A stretch of DNA of 64,000 nt from Virgibacillus sp. SK37 (GCF_000725285.1 NZ_CP007161.1:667911-731910), one strand, 5' to 3'. Counted from the first letter of the stretch, positions 18,676 to 27,610 are shown. Numbers and translations are program-made. Notes: generated from the letters alone by a model not told the origin.

Positions 18676-19848
18676 ATGTCTAATAGTCTACCCGAAAATC
18701 TATTTTCTAATCACTTAGAAAACCTTGTACAAAGCTTTGTAAAAGAAAAATTGGAATTAATTATGGAAGAGGAAAGAGAAAACTTTTTTAAAGTAGAAAA
18801 TCCGGAATTAGATAGTAGTAAAAATGGTTATTATCAACGCAATTTAGATACAAAGTATGGAAGAATAAACCTATCTGTCCCTAGAGATCGAGAGGGATAT
18901 TACACAACCCATGTTTTTGGTCCTTATGAAAGACGTGAAAAATGGTTAGGAGAAACTATTATCAATATGTACCAACATGGTTTCAGCACGAGAGAAGTGG
19001 GGCAATTTATTGAAAGAATATTAGGCGACCAATATTCTGCAGCCACCATAAGTAATATTACAGATGTAGTAGTAGACGATATTGAAAGCTGGAAGAAACG
19101 TTCATTATCCAGACGATATTCGGTTCTTTATTTAGATGGGACCTATTTTAAATTGCGCCGGCAGGATGTAGATAACGAGGTCATTTATATGATTATTGGG
19201 ATGAATGAAGATGGACAAAAGGAAATTCTTGATTTCCGTGTGGGCGGTAAAGAAAGTGCTAATGTGTGGAAAGAACAGTTATATAAACTACGCGATCGTG
19301 GTGTAGAAGAAGTTCTATTAGGCGTTTTCGATGGTCTAACAGGACTAGACGCAGCGCTAAAAGAAGTATTTCCTAAAGCTGACGTACAGCGCTGTGTTGT
19401 TCATAAATTACGGAATACTCAATCCATGGTACGTGTAAAAGATAAAGAACATTTATTTGAAGATTTAAAACCAGTTTACCGTGCGGAAGATAAAGAACAA
19501 GCATTAGAAAACTTCGAGAAATTTAAACAGAATTGGAAAAAAATATATCCAAAGGTAATTCAGTCATGGGAAGAAGACTTGTCAGACTTATTACGGTTTT
19601 ACGATTATCCACCAATCATTCGACCTCAAATATATACAACAAATACAATCGAAAGAGCTATAAAAGAAATTAAAAAGAGGCTTAAACCGATGAATAGTCT
19701 ACCTAGTGAAAAAGCTGTCGAAAAGATCATCTATTTGGTTTCTATTGACTATAATGAAACTTGGAAAAACAGGAAAAATACTACTTTTAGATCTGCCTAT
19801 ACAGAATTACAAAAGATGTTTAAAGAAAGATATCAACTAAATGAGTAG
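18676..19848 (+). CDS. IS256-family transposase
   Basis: This 390-residue mutator-type transposase is full length with no frameshift. The DDE residues fit D154 (LYLDGTYFKL), D219 (GVFDGLTG) and E326 (TTNTIERAIK), and the family C/H motif is present as QRCVVHKLRN near 238-247. It catalyses cut-and-paste or copy-out movement of the element. The ATG follows AAAGGATG. The gene is intact, so the element may still be active. Confidence 0.95.
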   Translation: MSNSLPENLFSNHLENLVQSFVKEKLELIMEEERENFFKVENPELDSSKNGYYQRNLDTKYGRINLSVPRDREGYYTTHVFGPYERREKWLGETIINMYQHGFSTREVGQFIERILGDQYSAATISNITDVVVDDIESWKKRSLSRRYSVLYLDGTYFKLRRQDVDNEVIYMIIGMNEDGQKEILDFRVGGKESANVWKEQLYKLRDRGVEEVLLGVFDGLTGLDAALKEVFPKADVQRCVVHKLRNTQSMVRVKDKEHLFEDLKPVYRAEDKEQALENFEKFKQNWKKIYPKVIQSWEEDLSDLLRFYDYPPIIRPQIYTTNTIERAIKEIKKRLKPMNSLPSEKAVEKIIYLVSIDYNETWKNRKNTTFRSAYTELQKMFKERYQLNE

Positions 19849-19851
19849 CAC

Positions 19852-19959
19852 CCTTCGCCTGCCTAATCTATTGTCTCGGATGGTGGCTAAGTAGTAAAGA
19901 AAACCGCTTGACAACCTAACCACCATCCAAGATATATTTGCCGGCAAGGCAAGCGAAGG
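19852..19959 (+). other. Long nested inverted repeat inside the IS element
   Basis: An outer stem of 12 bp (19852-19863 with 19948-19959, one G-U) encloses a second stem (GGATGGTGG 19878-19886 with CCACCATCC 19920-19928). It lies directly after the transposase stop and could end transcription, protect against read-through or form a structured RNA. No T run follows it. Confidence 0.6.
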
Positions 19960-20058
19960 AGAACCTAAGCGAATCATATTAAATCTTATTTAGATCAATA
20001 ACTATATATGGAGGATAAATCCCCTGTTTAGTAGCTTACACATAATTATTGACATTAC

Positions 20059-20245
20059 CTATCATAAAGTTGATGACGGACATTGGGAGCGCAAAACCGC
20101 ATCGGAATGTCTATCATAAAGCGGATGACAGGCATTGCGAGCGCAAAACCGGTCGTGAATGTCTATCATAAAGTTGATGACGGACATTGCGAGTGCGAAA
20201 CCGCGTTGGAATGTCTATCATAGAATCTATGACGGACAATGTAAT
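20059..20245. repeat. 52-bp tandem repeat array, right part
   Basis: Four further units have the GACATT-like landmark at 20079, 20131, 20183 and 20235, keeping the 52-bp period of the left part. The last is degenerate. Together about eight units were present before the IS inserted. Confidence 0.88.
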
Positions 20246-20332
20246 CTAGAGTAATAGTCTGCCATGTCATTCCATGATATGATAACAGTATAAGAATGTA
20301 AACAATTGCCCCAATCAGGGAGGGTATATGAT

Positions 20333-21250
20333 ATGGGAAATGAAAGTGTATCAACAACGATACCAAGCGATTCGGAACGAACCACGTTTTCGGATATAAA
20401 ATCACTTATAAAAGGACCAGTTTTAATTGCAAACGTATTACCTGTTTTCTCCGGCTTCTGGCTTGCCCTTTATTTTTCTGGAGCTTTAATAACAGAGCAA
20501 TGGCCCCTTTTTATACTTACCATGCTTGGAAGTACTCTAGTTATGGCTGGAGCATTAGTAATTAATAATTGGTATGATGTGGATATTGATGAAGTTATGG
20601 CCAGGACGCAGAATCGTCCTACTGTAACAGGTAAGATACCACTTAAAATTGTGTTATGGACAGGGATTGGCTTGTCACTGGCAGGTTTTGTCCTGTTATG
20701 GTTTACGACATGGGAAGCTACATTATATGCCTTCATCGGCTGGTTTACCTATGTGGTTCTTTATACGATGTGGACAAAGCGAAAATACACATTAAATACG
20801 GTGATCGGTAGTATATCTGGTGCAGTTTCTCCTTTAATTGGCTGGGCTGCGATAGAATCTGCTTTTCATATTGTTCCGATTATGCTTTTAGCTATTTTAT
20901 TTATTTTCCAAATGCCGCATACATTTGCGATTGCTATTAAAAAATATGAGGAGTACAAAGCGGCAGATGTTGCCATGCTGCCTGTAGTGCATGGGTTTTC
21001 GATAACAAAGCGGCAAATAGTAATTTATATTGCCTGTTTGTTACCATTGCCATTTTACCTCATTCAACTAGGAACCTTTTTTATTACAGTGGCAACAATA
21101 TTGAATGTCGGTTGGCTGATCATTGCCTTAAGAGGGCTTTTTATGAAAGATGATCAAAAGTGGGCCCATTGGATATTCTTATATTCAGTCAACTATATTA
21201 CGATTATTTTCGTTCTTGCTGTGTTAGTCACCCTGCCAGCATTTCAATAA
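20333..21250 (+). CDS. Protoheme IX farnesyltransferase, second copy
   Basis: This 305-residue UbiA-family protein resembles the ctaB product at 9353-10261. It keeps NNWYDVDIDEVMARTQNRP and YTMWTKRKYTLN, the two prenyltransferase motifs, and about seven to nine membrane helices, so it should make heme O. A TTG at 20306 is in frame, but ATG 20333 is preferred because GGGAGGG lies just before it and inside the longer version. It stands right beside the repeat array and IS. It may form a transcript with the small GNAT gene 16 bp downstream. Confidence 0.88.
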   Translation: MGNESVSTTIPSDSERTTFSDIKSLIKGPVLIANVLPVFSGFWLALYFSGALITEQWPLFILTMLGSTLVMAGALVINNWYDVDIDEVMARTQNRPTVTGKIPLKIVLWTGIGLSLAGFVLLWFTTWEATLYAFIGWFTYVVLYTMWTKRKYTLNTVIGSISGAVSPLIGWAAIESAFHIVPIMLLAILFIFQMPHTFAIAIKKYEEYKAADVAMLPVVHGFSITKRQIVIYIACLLPLPFYLIQLGTFFITVATILNVGWLIIALRGLFMKDDQKWAHWIFLYSVNYITIIFVLAVLVTLPAFQ

Positions 21251-21266
21251 ATAAGGAGGAATTTTT

Positions 21267-21536
21267 GTGGAAATAAAGCAAGGGAATCATACGTTTTTTA
21301 TCGGTGAGGAAGATAATCCTTTAGCTGAAATATCATTCATTCCGGGTGAGGGAAACGAGATTATTGTAGATCATACTGTCGTATCAGAGGAGCTGCAAGG
21401 ACAGGGCGTTGCGGGGCAATTAGTCGAGAGGCTAGTACAGTATGCCAGAGAGGAAGGATTAAAAATTAAACCTCTATGCTCTTATGCACAAAAGAAACTT
21501 GAAAATACACCGGAATATCAAGACGTACTAATTTAG
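21267..21536 (+). CDS. Small GNAT-fold N-acetyltransferase (YjdJ type)
   Basis: This 89-residue protein is a minimal GCN5-related acetyltransferase of the YjdJ type. The acetyl-CoA pyrophosphate loop is VSEELQGQGVAGQLVERLV (about residues 39-57), followed by GLKIKPLCSYAQKKL. The substrate is not known. The start is GTG 21267 after AAGGAGG. It follows ctaB2 by 16 bp and is probably co-transcribed. Confidence 0.85.
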   Translation: MEIKQGNHTFFIGEEDNPLAEISFIPGEGNEIIVDHTVVSEELQGQGVAGQLVERLVQYAREEGLKIKPLCSYAQKKLENTPEYQDVLI

Positions 21537-21558
21537 AAATTTCAAAGACAAATTAAAT

Positions 21559-21659
21559 GAATTGGGATTAGTGAAGTATGGTATCAATTTGAAAGAGAAG
21601 AAGCAAGAACTGAAGTAATGAATTGGTTGGATAGGGAGAATATACCTGTTAAACGATAG
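21559..21659 (+). pseudogene. Possible gene remnant
   Basis: A short open stretch without a standard start codon reads about 32 residues containing EVWYQFEREEARTEVMNWL and ends in TAG. The composition looks like real protein, but no ribosome site or ATG is seen. It may be the tail of a decayed gene. No family is recognised. Confidence 0.25.
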
Positions 21660-21698
21660 GGAAAGCTGACTGGACTGTTTTAGGAAAGGACCAAGGAT

Positions 21699-21929
21699 AT
21701 GTACAAAACCATACAGGAGACTGCTGAGTATTTATCAATGGATATAGCAAAAGTAAGCGCACTAGTATTGGAAGGGAAAATCCGTGCCATTCATGATGGG
21801 AACCAATACTTAATAAATCAAGATCAATTTAAAACACACTTTGAAGATGTGGAGAAATATAGACAAAAGATTCAGGAATACTTAAATGAACCGATTCCAG
21901 AGGATATTGACGTGAAGGATGAAGATTAG
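21699..21929 (+). CDS. Excisionase-type helix-turn-helix protein
   Basis: This 76-residue protein begins with a MerR/excisionase-like winged-helix segment (KTIQETAEYLSMDIAKVSALVLEGKIRAIHDGNQYLI), which normally binds DNA. The C-terminus is acidic (IPEDIDVKDED). No integrase or other prophage gene lies nearby, so it is not shown to be a true excisionase. ATG 21699 has a weak ribosome site (AAAGGACCAAGG). A terminator follows. Target and role are unknown. Confidence 0.7.
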   Translation: MYKTIQETAEYLSMDIAKVSALVLEGKIRAIHDGNQYLINQDQFKTHFEDVEKYRQKIQEYLNEPIPEDIDVKDED

Positions 21930-22016
21930 TATCCGATATGAAGAAAAAGAGTAATAACTAAACCAGACCGAATTACTAGCAGCTGAAAGAGAACTTGCTT
22001 ACAAATAAGTTATCGG

Positions 22017-22056
22017 AAAACGAGTAGAACCCTAAAAGGATTTTTACTCGTTTTTA
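22017..22056 (+). terminator. Terminator after the excisionase-like gene
   Basis: AAAACGAGTA (22017-22026) pairs with TACTCGTTTT (22045-22054), followed by Ts. Confidence 0.8.
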
Positions 22057-22148
22057 TTAATAAAAAAGATTATTATATAGAATGAGCATAAAAAGGCCAG
22101 TATGTATTAATACATAATTTATAAATTATAATGCAGGGGGCGGAATGG

Positions 22149-22595
22149 GTGAAAGTGAGTATATTAAAGAAAAGTGACTTTGAGAAAATGAAAACTCTAT
22201 TTTTGGATGTGTTTACAAATGAACCTTGGTTTGATAGATGGGATAATGAAGAACAATTACATGCATATTTAACAGAACTAACCGAAAATAATAACTCATT
22301 AACGTTAGCTTTATATAGTGAGGAGGAAGAGCTCATTGGGTGTGCATTAGGTTATATCTTTAACTGGTGGGAAGGGCGGGAATATTTTATTAGGGAGTTT
22401 TTTATTTCTAGAAAAATACAAAACCAAGGAGCAGGTAGTTCCTTTCTGCAATTAATGAATGGAATCTTAAAAGAAAAAGAGGTTAAACATATCACATTAA
22501 CTACCGAAAAGAATGTTCCAGCATATCGATTCTATCATAAAAATGGATTTTCAGATTTAAAAGATTCAGCTAACCTGGTTAAGAAAGTAACTTAA
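22149..22595 (+). CDS. GNAT family N-acetyltransferase
   Basis: This 148-residue acetyltransferase has the fold with an acetyl-CoA loop at FFISRKIQNQGAGSSFLQLM and the C-terminal NVPAYRFYHKNGFS motif (strand-helix with the conserved Tyr). The substrate is unknown. GTG 22149 is preferred over ATG 22131 because AGGGGG lies eight bases upstream of the GTG, and that sequence would lie within the longer version. Confidence 0.82.
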   Translation: MKVSILKKSDFEKMKTLFLDVFTNEPWFDRWDNEEQLHAYLTELTENNNSLTLALYSEEEELIGCALGYIFNWWEGREYFIREFFISRKIQNQGAGSSFLQLMNGILKEKEVKHITLTTEKNVPAYRFYHKNGFSDLKDSANLVKKVT

Positions 22596-22658
22596 TGATG
22601 ACAAAAATCATAGTTTGCTAGAATGATAAAGGTTGGTTAATGAAAGGATTGATAGAAA

Positions 22659-23270
22659 ATGTCTGTACACCGTGGGGAGTATGTATTACAAGAAAAGTAC
22701 GGAACAACCAAAAGAGCGGCTGCCTTTTATAATAAACAAATGCTTAATCAGCTAAATGATGTAATGAAAGAATTTATCAGTGAGCAAGCGATGATGTTCA
22801 TTTCCACAGCTGATTCGAATGGAAACTGTGATTCATCTTTTCGGGCAGGGACACCAGGATTTGTACGGGTGATCGATGAAAAGACGTTAATATATCCCGA
22901 ATATAAAGGAAATGGTGTTATGGCAAGCTTGGGGAATATTAATGAAAATCCACATATTGGTTTAATGTTTATCGACTTTTTTGAAAATCAAATTGGCTTA
23001 CATGTCAATGGTAAAGCCTCCATATTAGAAAACAGTCAATTAATTTCACTCGAGATTTCTGATGAGATAATGGATGAAATGATTGAAAAGGAAGGGAGAA
23101 AGGCAGAACGCTGGGTGGTTATCGAAGTGGACGAGGCTTACATTCACTGTTCTAAACATATACCGAGGCTAAAAAAGCTTCAAAAAGAAATTGAGTGGGG
23201 AACGGATGACATAAAACAAAAAAGTGGAGACTTTTTTAAAGTAAAGCAAGATAAAAGAAAAGAAGAATAA
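22659..23270 (+). CDS. Pyridoxamine 5'-phosphate oxidase-like flavin-binding protein
   Basis: This 203-residue protein has the split beta-barrel of the PNPOx-like superfamily. Key segments are AMMFISTADSNGNCDSSFR (about 46-64), YPEYKGNGVMASLGNINENPHIGLMF (about 87-112) and AERWVVIEVDEAYIHCSKH (about 147-165). Members bind FMN or F420 and reduce unknown small molecules, so a general redox role is likely. Its C-terminus is lysine-rich. ATG 22659 has a GAAAGGATTG ribosome site. Confidence 0.85.
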   Translation: MSVHRGEYVLQEKYGTTKRAAAFYNKQMLNQLNDVMKEFISEQAMMFISTADSNGNCDSSFRAGTPGFVRVIDEKTLIYPEYKGNGVMASLGNINENPHIGLMFIDFFENQIGLHVNGKASILENSQLISLEISDEIMDEMIEKEGRKAERWVVIEVDEAYIHCSKHIPRLKKLQKEIEWGTDDIKQKSGDFFKVKQDKRKEE

Positions 23271-23325
23271 GCATTCACGAGTATACGAAGGTAGGAAGGT
23301 AAAAAAATTTAATTTTTAATATATG

Positions 23326-23356
23326 AAAAAAGAAGCCCATGAATAGGCTTCTTTTT
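23326..23356. terminator. Terminator between convergent genes
   Basis: AAAAAAGAAGCC (23326-23337) pairs with GGCTTCTTTTT (23346-23356). A and T tracts on both sides allow both directions. Confidence 0.9.
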
Positions 23357-23422
23357 AGGTTGAATTTAACTATGAAATTAGTGTGCCTACAAACTCATCG
23401 GGCTTTCCTATGTTTCAATACA

Positions 23423-23827
23423 TCAAACCCACTGTGCTACTTCCTCCATATTTCTTCGTGCTTTTCCTCGTTTTGGTTCTTCTTTTCTATAGCCAAATGT
23501 AGCGAGTACGGATGCACCAAATTGATCATTTTCAAGTAGACCTTCTTCTTCAAGTAATGCATCAAGCTTTTCTTGATTGAACCCTTCCATCGGAGTGGAG
23601 TCAATTCCGAGGAGTGCTGCAGCTGTCAGCATATTTCCTAGGGCGATATAGGTTTGTTTAGATGCCCAATCAAAAAGGGTGCGCTCATTATCTAATATCT
23701 GTTTTTGTTCCTGGAAGCGTTTATAATGACCGGAAACCTCTGTAACAATTGGTGCTGGCATTGTAGCATGGCGAAAGTGGTATGCCTCCATTACTCTTTC
23801 TTTTATTGTAGATGTTTGATTTGTCAT
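23423..23827 (-). pseudogene. Nitroreductase family protein with internal in-frame deletion
   Basis: The reading frame gives only 134 residues from ATG 23827, against about 210-220 for NfsB/YdgI-type NAD(P)H nitroreductases. The first 22 residues (TIKERVMEAYHFRHAT) match the family N-terminus. The sequence then jumps to MPAPIVTEVSGHYKRFQE, which belongs before the FDWASKQTYIALGNMLTAAALLGIDSTPMEGF region. About 80 residues, including part of the FMN pocket, are missing, but the frame is kept and there is no stop. It is probably inactive, or an unusually reduced protein. The ribosome site (AGGATGG) is weak. Confidence 0.7.
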
Positions 23828-24010
23828 ATAAATTTCCATCCTAATATGATAATAAGTTGACAGGTATAATGTAGGAAGTAATGTGCTTCTGGAATTAAAT
23901 TTAAAGTGAGTGGTAATTATGTTGGGCATTTTAGGATTTGCGTAACGATCAAATAAAGATTAATCTTATATATAAGAAATACGTTCTTTAATGATAAAGG
24001 AGTTTTACTA

Positions 24011-24910
24011 TTGCCGAAAAAACAGCAATCAAGAGATAAGAATAATTTACATTTTACTGTGGAAAAGAAAATGGAGCTGCTTCCTTTTTTATTGGAAGCC
24101 ATGCCCAACCGTAGCCGGAATTCCGTGAAATCCATACTGACACGTGGCCAGGTAACCGTGGATGATCATATTGAAACAAAGCATAATTACCCTTTATATA
24201 AAGGTCAAACGATTAAAATTTTAAAAAATAAAGCAGCAGTGAAGGAAAGTGCACTGATTGGCATGACGATTCTATATGAGGATGAAGATATAATTGTCAT
24301 TAATAAAGAGGCGGGATTGTTGTCCATTGCGACACAGAAAGAAAAAAAGCAGACCGCTCATCATCAGCTTATGGAGCATGTCCGGAGAGAAGATCCCTTA
24401 AACCGAGTTTTTGTCGTTCACCGATTAGATAAAGATACTTCTGGAGTGATGCTTTTTGCTAAAAATGAAGCTGCGAAGAGAAAGCTTCAAGATACTTGGA
24501 AAAAAAGCGTAAAGGAACGCACATATGCTGCGCTTGTTGAGGGGAAGGTAGAGAAACAAAAAGGATATATTTCTTCATGGTTAAAAGAAAGTAAAACCCA
24601 TATGATGTATTCAAGCCCTGTTAAAAATGACGGACAGCATGCAATAACCCATTATAAGGTGGTTCAGTCCAACAATGATTTTTCTTTACTAGAGGTTGAG
24701 TTGGAAACTGGTCGTAAAAACCAAATCCGCGTACACATGCAGGATCTGGGGCATCCTGTAGTAGGAGATAAGAAATACGGATCTAAGCAAAATGTAATCA
24801 GAAGACTGGGACTGCATGCGAAAGTGCTTTCTTTTATTCATCCGAGTACTGGGCAACTATTACTGTTTAAAGCAGAGGTCCCAAAGTCATTTTATGTAAA
24901 ATCAAAATAA
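24011..24910 (+). CDS. RluA-family pseudouridine synthase
   Basis: This 299-residue enzyme isomerises uridine to pseudouridine in RNA. An N-terminal S4-like domain (about 15-75, with SRNSVKSILTRGQVTVDD) is followed by the catalytic domain with HRLDKDTSGVMLFAK, where D140 is the catalytic Asp, and ETGRKNQIRVHMQDLGHPVVGD. The start is TTG 24011, with AAGGAG eight bases upstream. Which position in rRNA it modifies cannot be read from the sequence. A terminator follows. Confidence 0.92.
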   Translation: MPKKQQSRDKNNLHFTVEKKMELLPFLLEAMPNRSRNSVKSILTRGQVTVDDHIETKHNYPLYKGQTIKILKNKAAVKESALIGMTILYEDEDIIVINKEAGLLSIATQKEKKQTAHHQLMEHVRREDPLNRVFVVHRLDKDTSGVMLFAKNEAAKRKLQDTWKKSVKERTYAALVEGKVEKQKGYISSWLKESKTHMMYSSPVKNDGQHAITHYKVVQSNNDFSLLEVELETGRKNQIRVHMQDLGHPVVGDKKYGSKQNVIRRLGLHAKVLSFIHPSTGQLLLFKAEVPKSFYVKSK

Positions 24911-24916
24911 GCAAAT

Positions 24917-24957
24917 AAAGGCCAGGTCAGGGATATTAACTGATCTGGCTTTTGTTT
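24917..24957 (+). terminator. Terminator after the pseudouridine synthase gene
   Basis: GCCAGGTCAG (24921-24930) pairs with CTGATCTGGC (24940-24949) with one wobble, followed by a T-rich tail. Confidence 0.85.
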
Positions 24958-25056
24958 TTGCTATATGATTTGTGATGGTGTCAGATTTCAAGGAATGTTC
25001 TACATATAATTGAACTTTTCCAGCAGAATATCTCCACTTCTGAAAATGGATTTATA

Positions 25057-26052
25057 TTAAATAGGAGCTCTTTCGACTATCCTGCCATTTCTTCCTTCTG
25101 TCGTTTTTGCTTGCATTAAAGAACGAATTACTGCTTCCTCTGTTGTTTCGATCACTGCTTGAAACAGATCATTCATGACAGGGTGATCATCACGCAGGAA
25201 GGAAATGGTGTCCTTAGCAGAATCACTCTCATGGTCGTATAGATTGGCAGTTGAAAAGGCAATGGCAATATCACCACTTCCGTTATCAATGTGACTTCCC
25301 GCTCTGCCAAGACCGGCAGCACAACGCTTTGCGAGTCGTCTCAGTTGCCTGTCATATAAAGGGGCATCCGTGGCGATAATCATCATGGTGGAGCCATCAG
25401 GTGTATTCATTGGCTTGCTTTCCAGATTTGCAAATAAAGCATGTTCTCTTTTACCAAAATTACTTACAACAAGACAACCGACAGTGTATGTATCTAAACG
25501 ATCTGTAATCCTTCGTGAAGCAGTTCCTATGCCTCCTTTATATCCAAAGCAGACCATTCCCTTACCTGCTCCGACATCACCTTCCTCCACTGGGTTAGTC
25601 GTTGCATTCTCCAACGCGCTGATTGCATGTTTAGGTTTGATTGCTTGTTCGCGAATCGAATTCAAATAGCTATCATTACATTCGCCTACTACAATATTAA
25701 TTGAACTTGTTGTATCACCGATTTCATCTGTACAATCGAGCATGTATTTTAATGTGCCTTGCCAAACAGCTCCTACACTAAATGTATTTGTCAGCATAAT
25801 TGGAGATTCCAATAGTCCAAGTTCTTCTATTTGTACAAGCCCGGTTGTTTTTCCGTATCCGTTAATCACAGCACTTCCTGTTCTTACTTTTTTACGAAAA
25901 AGATTCCCTTCATGTGGTAATATTGCTGTTACTCCTGTACAGATTGTTTTTTTCTCACTTCGTTTTTCATAAAGTGTGGTATGACCAACTTTTACCCCAG
26001 AGACATCTGTAATACAATTTGCATTTCCTTTTTGTAGTTGCAAAAAAACCAC
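25057..26052 (-). CDS. P1 family peptidase (DmpA/L-aminopeptidase-like)
   Basis: This 331-residue protein is an N-terminal nucleophile hydrolase of the DmpA/BapA family. These enzymes cleave themselves between Gly and Ser, and the Ser becomes the nucleophile. The likely site is in HIDNGSGDIAIAFST. Other hallmarks are ITDVSGVKVGHTTLY at the start, VRTGSAVINGYGKTTGL and GDVGAGKGMVCFGYKGGIGTAS. It releases N-terminal amino acids, sometimes D- or beta-residues. Start choice is uncertain: GTG 26052 is only two bases from GGAAGG, and TTG 26043 would have better spacing. Confidence 0.87.
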   Translation of the reverse strand: MVFLQLQKGNANCITDVSGVKVGHTTLYEKRSEKKTICTGVTAILPHEGNLFRKKVRTGSAVINGYGKTTGLVQIEELGLLESPIMLTNTFSVGAVWQGTLKYMLDCTDEIGDTTSSINIVVGECNDSYLNSIREQAIKPKHAISALENATTNPVEEGDVGAGKGMVCFGYKGGIGTASRRITDRLDTYTVGCLVVSNFGKREHALFANLESKPMNTPDGSTMMIIATDAPLYDRQLRRLAKRCAAGLGRAGSHIDNGSGDIAIAFSTANLYDHESDSAKDTISFLRDDHPVMNDLFQAVIETTEEAVIRSLMQAKTTEGRNGRIVERAPI

Positions 26053-26190
26053 TACCTTCCAATTTGTATTTATTTATTATTAGAATTATAGCAAAAAGTA
26101 AACTATATATTTTCATTCAACAAAAAATAAACAAAACCTGCTAATAAAAGTCTATTCTCCAACATATGGTTTTCCAGGATTTATCTTATA

Positions 26191-26225
26191 ATAAGAAAAA
26201 GCAGACTACCTGCGCAGTCTGCTTT
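26191..26225 (-). terminator. Terminator of the alkaline phosphatase gene
   Basis: AAAGCAGACT (26198-26207) pairs with AGTCTGCTTT (26216-26225). On the minus strand the stem is followed by TTTTTCTTAT. Confidence 0.85.
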
Positions 26226-26230
26226 AAAGC

Positions 26231-27586
26231 TTATTTAAGAAAGTTGAATACTTCATTGGCGATGTCTGTGTTATCAATTAATCCGGAGAAGACCTCACTC
26301 TTCGGACCATATGCGTAGACGGGAACATCTACTCCTGTATGCCCGCTTGTGGTAAATCCGATGCCTGCTCGCACATTGAATACTTCGGAAATCGCTGCAT
26401 AGACCTTATCGAAATCTTCTGTTTCTGCTGCTTGCTGGATAGCTGAGATTTCTTCTTCAGTAAAGTCCAGGTCAGCATATTCATCTAACACCTCTTCAAC
26501 CTCTTCGCCACCAATTACCTCTTCTGCCATGAACTCAGGGGTACGTTCAGCTGCTTTAATTGCTTCGGGATTCATATTGTACTCTCCGTCACGACCAATA
26601 GAAAACCCACCTGTAGAATGGTCGGCTGTTAACACAACCTGTGTATGTTTATCCTTCATAGCAAATTCAATAACAGTTTCAAATGCTTTAGCAAAGTCCT
26701 CCATCTCACTCATAGCACTGACAGAATCATTTGCATGCCCAGCCCAGTCTATTTGACTCCCCTCTACCATGAGGAAGAAGCCATCTTTATTCTTACTTAG
26801 CTGTTCAAGAGCTGTTGTCGTCATTTCTTCAAGTGACGGACTATCTTCCCGGTCAATTGCTTTTGGAAGACCAACAGGAGCAAACAAACCTAGTAATTTA
26901 TCATTTTCGTTCTCAAGCATTTCTTCTTTATCATCTACATAATTATAGCCATCTTCTTCAAATTCCTCTATTAAATCTCTATCTTCCCGGTCGAAATAGT
27001 CTGTACCTCCGCCGAGCATGATATCTACTTTATGTTCTCCATTAATCATTTCATCAAAGTAATCATCAGCAATGTCATTATAATTTCTTCTAGATTCATC
27101 ATGTGCGCCAAAAGCTGCTGGAGTAGCATGGTTGATTTGGGATGTGGCAACAAGCCCAGTAGATTTTCCTTTTTTCTTGGCAACTTCAAGGACGGTTTCT
27201 ACTTCGTTTCTTTTTGTATCAACAGCAATTGCTCCATTATATGTTTTTATCCCTGCCGACATAGAGGTCGCAGCAGCTGCTGAGTCAGTAATATTTTCTT
27301 CTGGGTCGTCTGCATAGGTGGTTGCCATTCCTACTAAATGCTTGTCGAATACGGTTTTTTCCATCTGTGGAGTTGAAGGGTCATCCTTCATGTAACGATA
27401 GGCTGTTGGATAGGATGGCCCCATTCCGTCACCGATCATAACGATCACATTCTTTACTTTGCCGTTATTCGGGTAGGCATTGTTATCTTTTCCTTTTTTA
27501 GCACCAGTTACTTCCCCGTTCATAGCTAACAAGCTTCCAATTGCCAGTACAAAAATTGTGGCGATAATCCAGAGCTTCTTCTTCAT
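26231..27586 (-). CDS. Secreted alkaline phosphatase
   Basis: This 451-residue phosphomonoesterase releases phosphate outside the cell. A signal peptide (KKKLWIIATIFVLAIGSLLAM) is followed by the metal-binding IGDGMGPS and the phosphorylated Ser102 in TDSAAAATSMSAG, then VEGSQIDWAGHAND and LTADHSTGGFS with further zinc ligands, and a His in TSGHTGVDVPVYAYG. It is very acidic, as expected for a protein working in saline surroundings. The open frame reaches 27634, but ATG 27586 has GGAGGAGG upstream and starts the signal peptide. No clear Pho box was found. Confidence 0.93.
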   Translation of the reverse strand: MKKKLWIIATIFVLAIGSLLAMNGEVTGAKKGKDNNAYPNNGKVKNVIVMIGDGMGPSYPTAYRYMKDDPSTPQMEKTVFDKHLVGMATTYADDPEENITDSAAAATSMSAGIKTYNGAIAVDTKRNEVETVLEVAKKKGKSTGLVATSQINHATPAAFGAHDESRRNYNDIADDYFDEMINGEHKVDIMLGGGTDYFDREDRDLIEEFEEDGYNYVDDKEEMLENENDKLLGLFAPVGLPKAIDREDSPSLEEMTTTALEQLSKNKDGFFLMVEGSQIDWAGHANDSVSAMSEMEDFAKAFETVIEFAMKDKHTQVVLTADHSTGGFSIGRDGEYNMNPEAIKAAERTPEFMAEEVIGGEEVEEVLDEYADLDFTEEEISAIQQAAETEDFDKVYAAISEVFNVRAGIGFTTSGHTGVDVPVYAYGPKSEVFSGLIDNTDIANEVFNFLK

Positions 27587-27610
27587 CCTTTTCCTCCTCC
27601 TAATTAATAA

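Larger units (their letters stand above)
18574..20058 (+). mobile_element. Complete IS256-family insertion sequence, about 1485 bp
   Basis: The element holds one intact transposase. Its ends show imperfect terminal inverted repeats that share GTGTAAG at the inner side and TGT further out (left about 18577-18598, right about 20035-20056). CTATCATAA is found directly before (18565-18573) and after it (20059-20067), fitting the 8-9 bp target duplication of IS256 elements. Because the host site is itself a tandem repeat, this duplication is not proof, and the boundaries may be off by a few bases. Confidence 0.8.

Noticed and set aside
18361-20245. CRISPR array
   Set aside because: The repeats at 18.4 kb, 47.4 kb and 52 kb are continuous tandem units with no unique spacers and no cas genes.
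20306-20332. Extended start (TTG) for the second ctaB
   Set aside because: The ribosome site lies inside this extension, so ATG 20333 is more likely.
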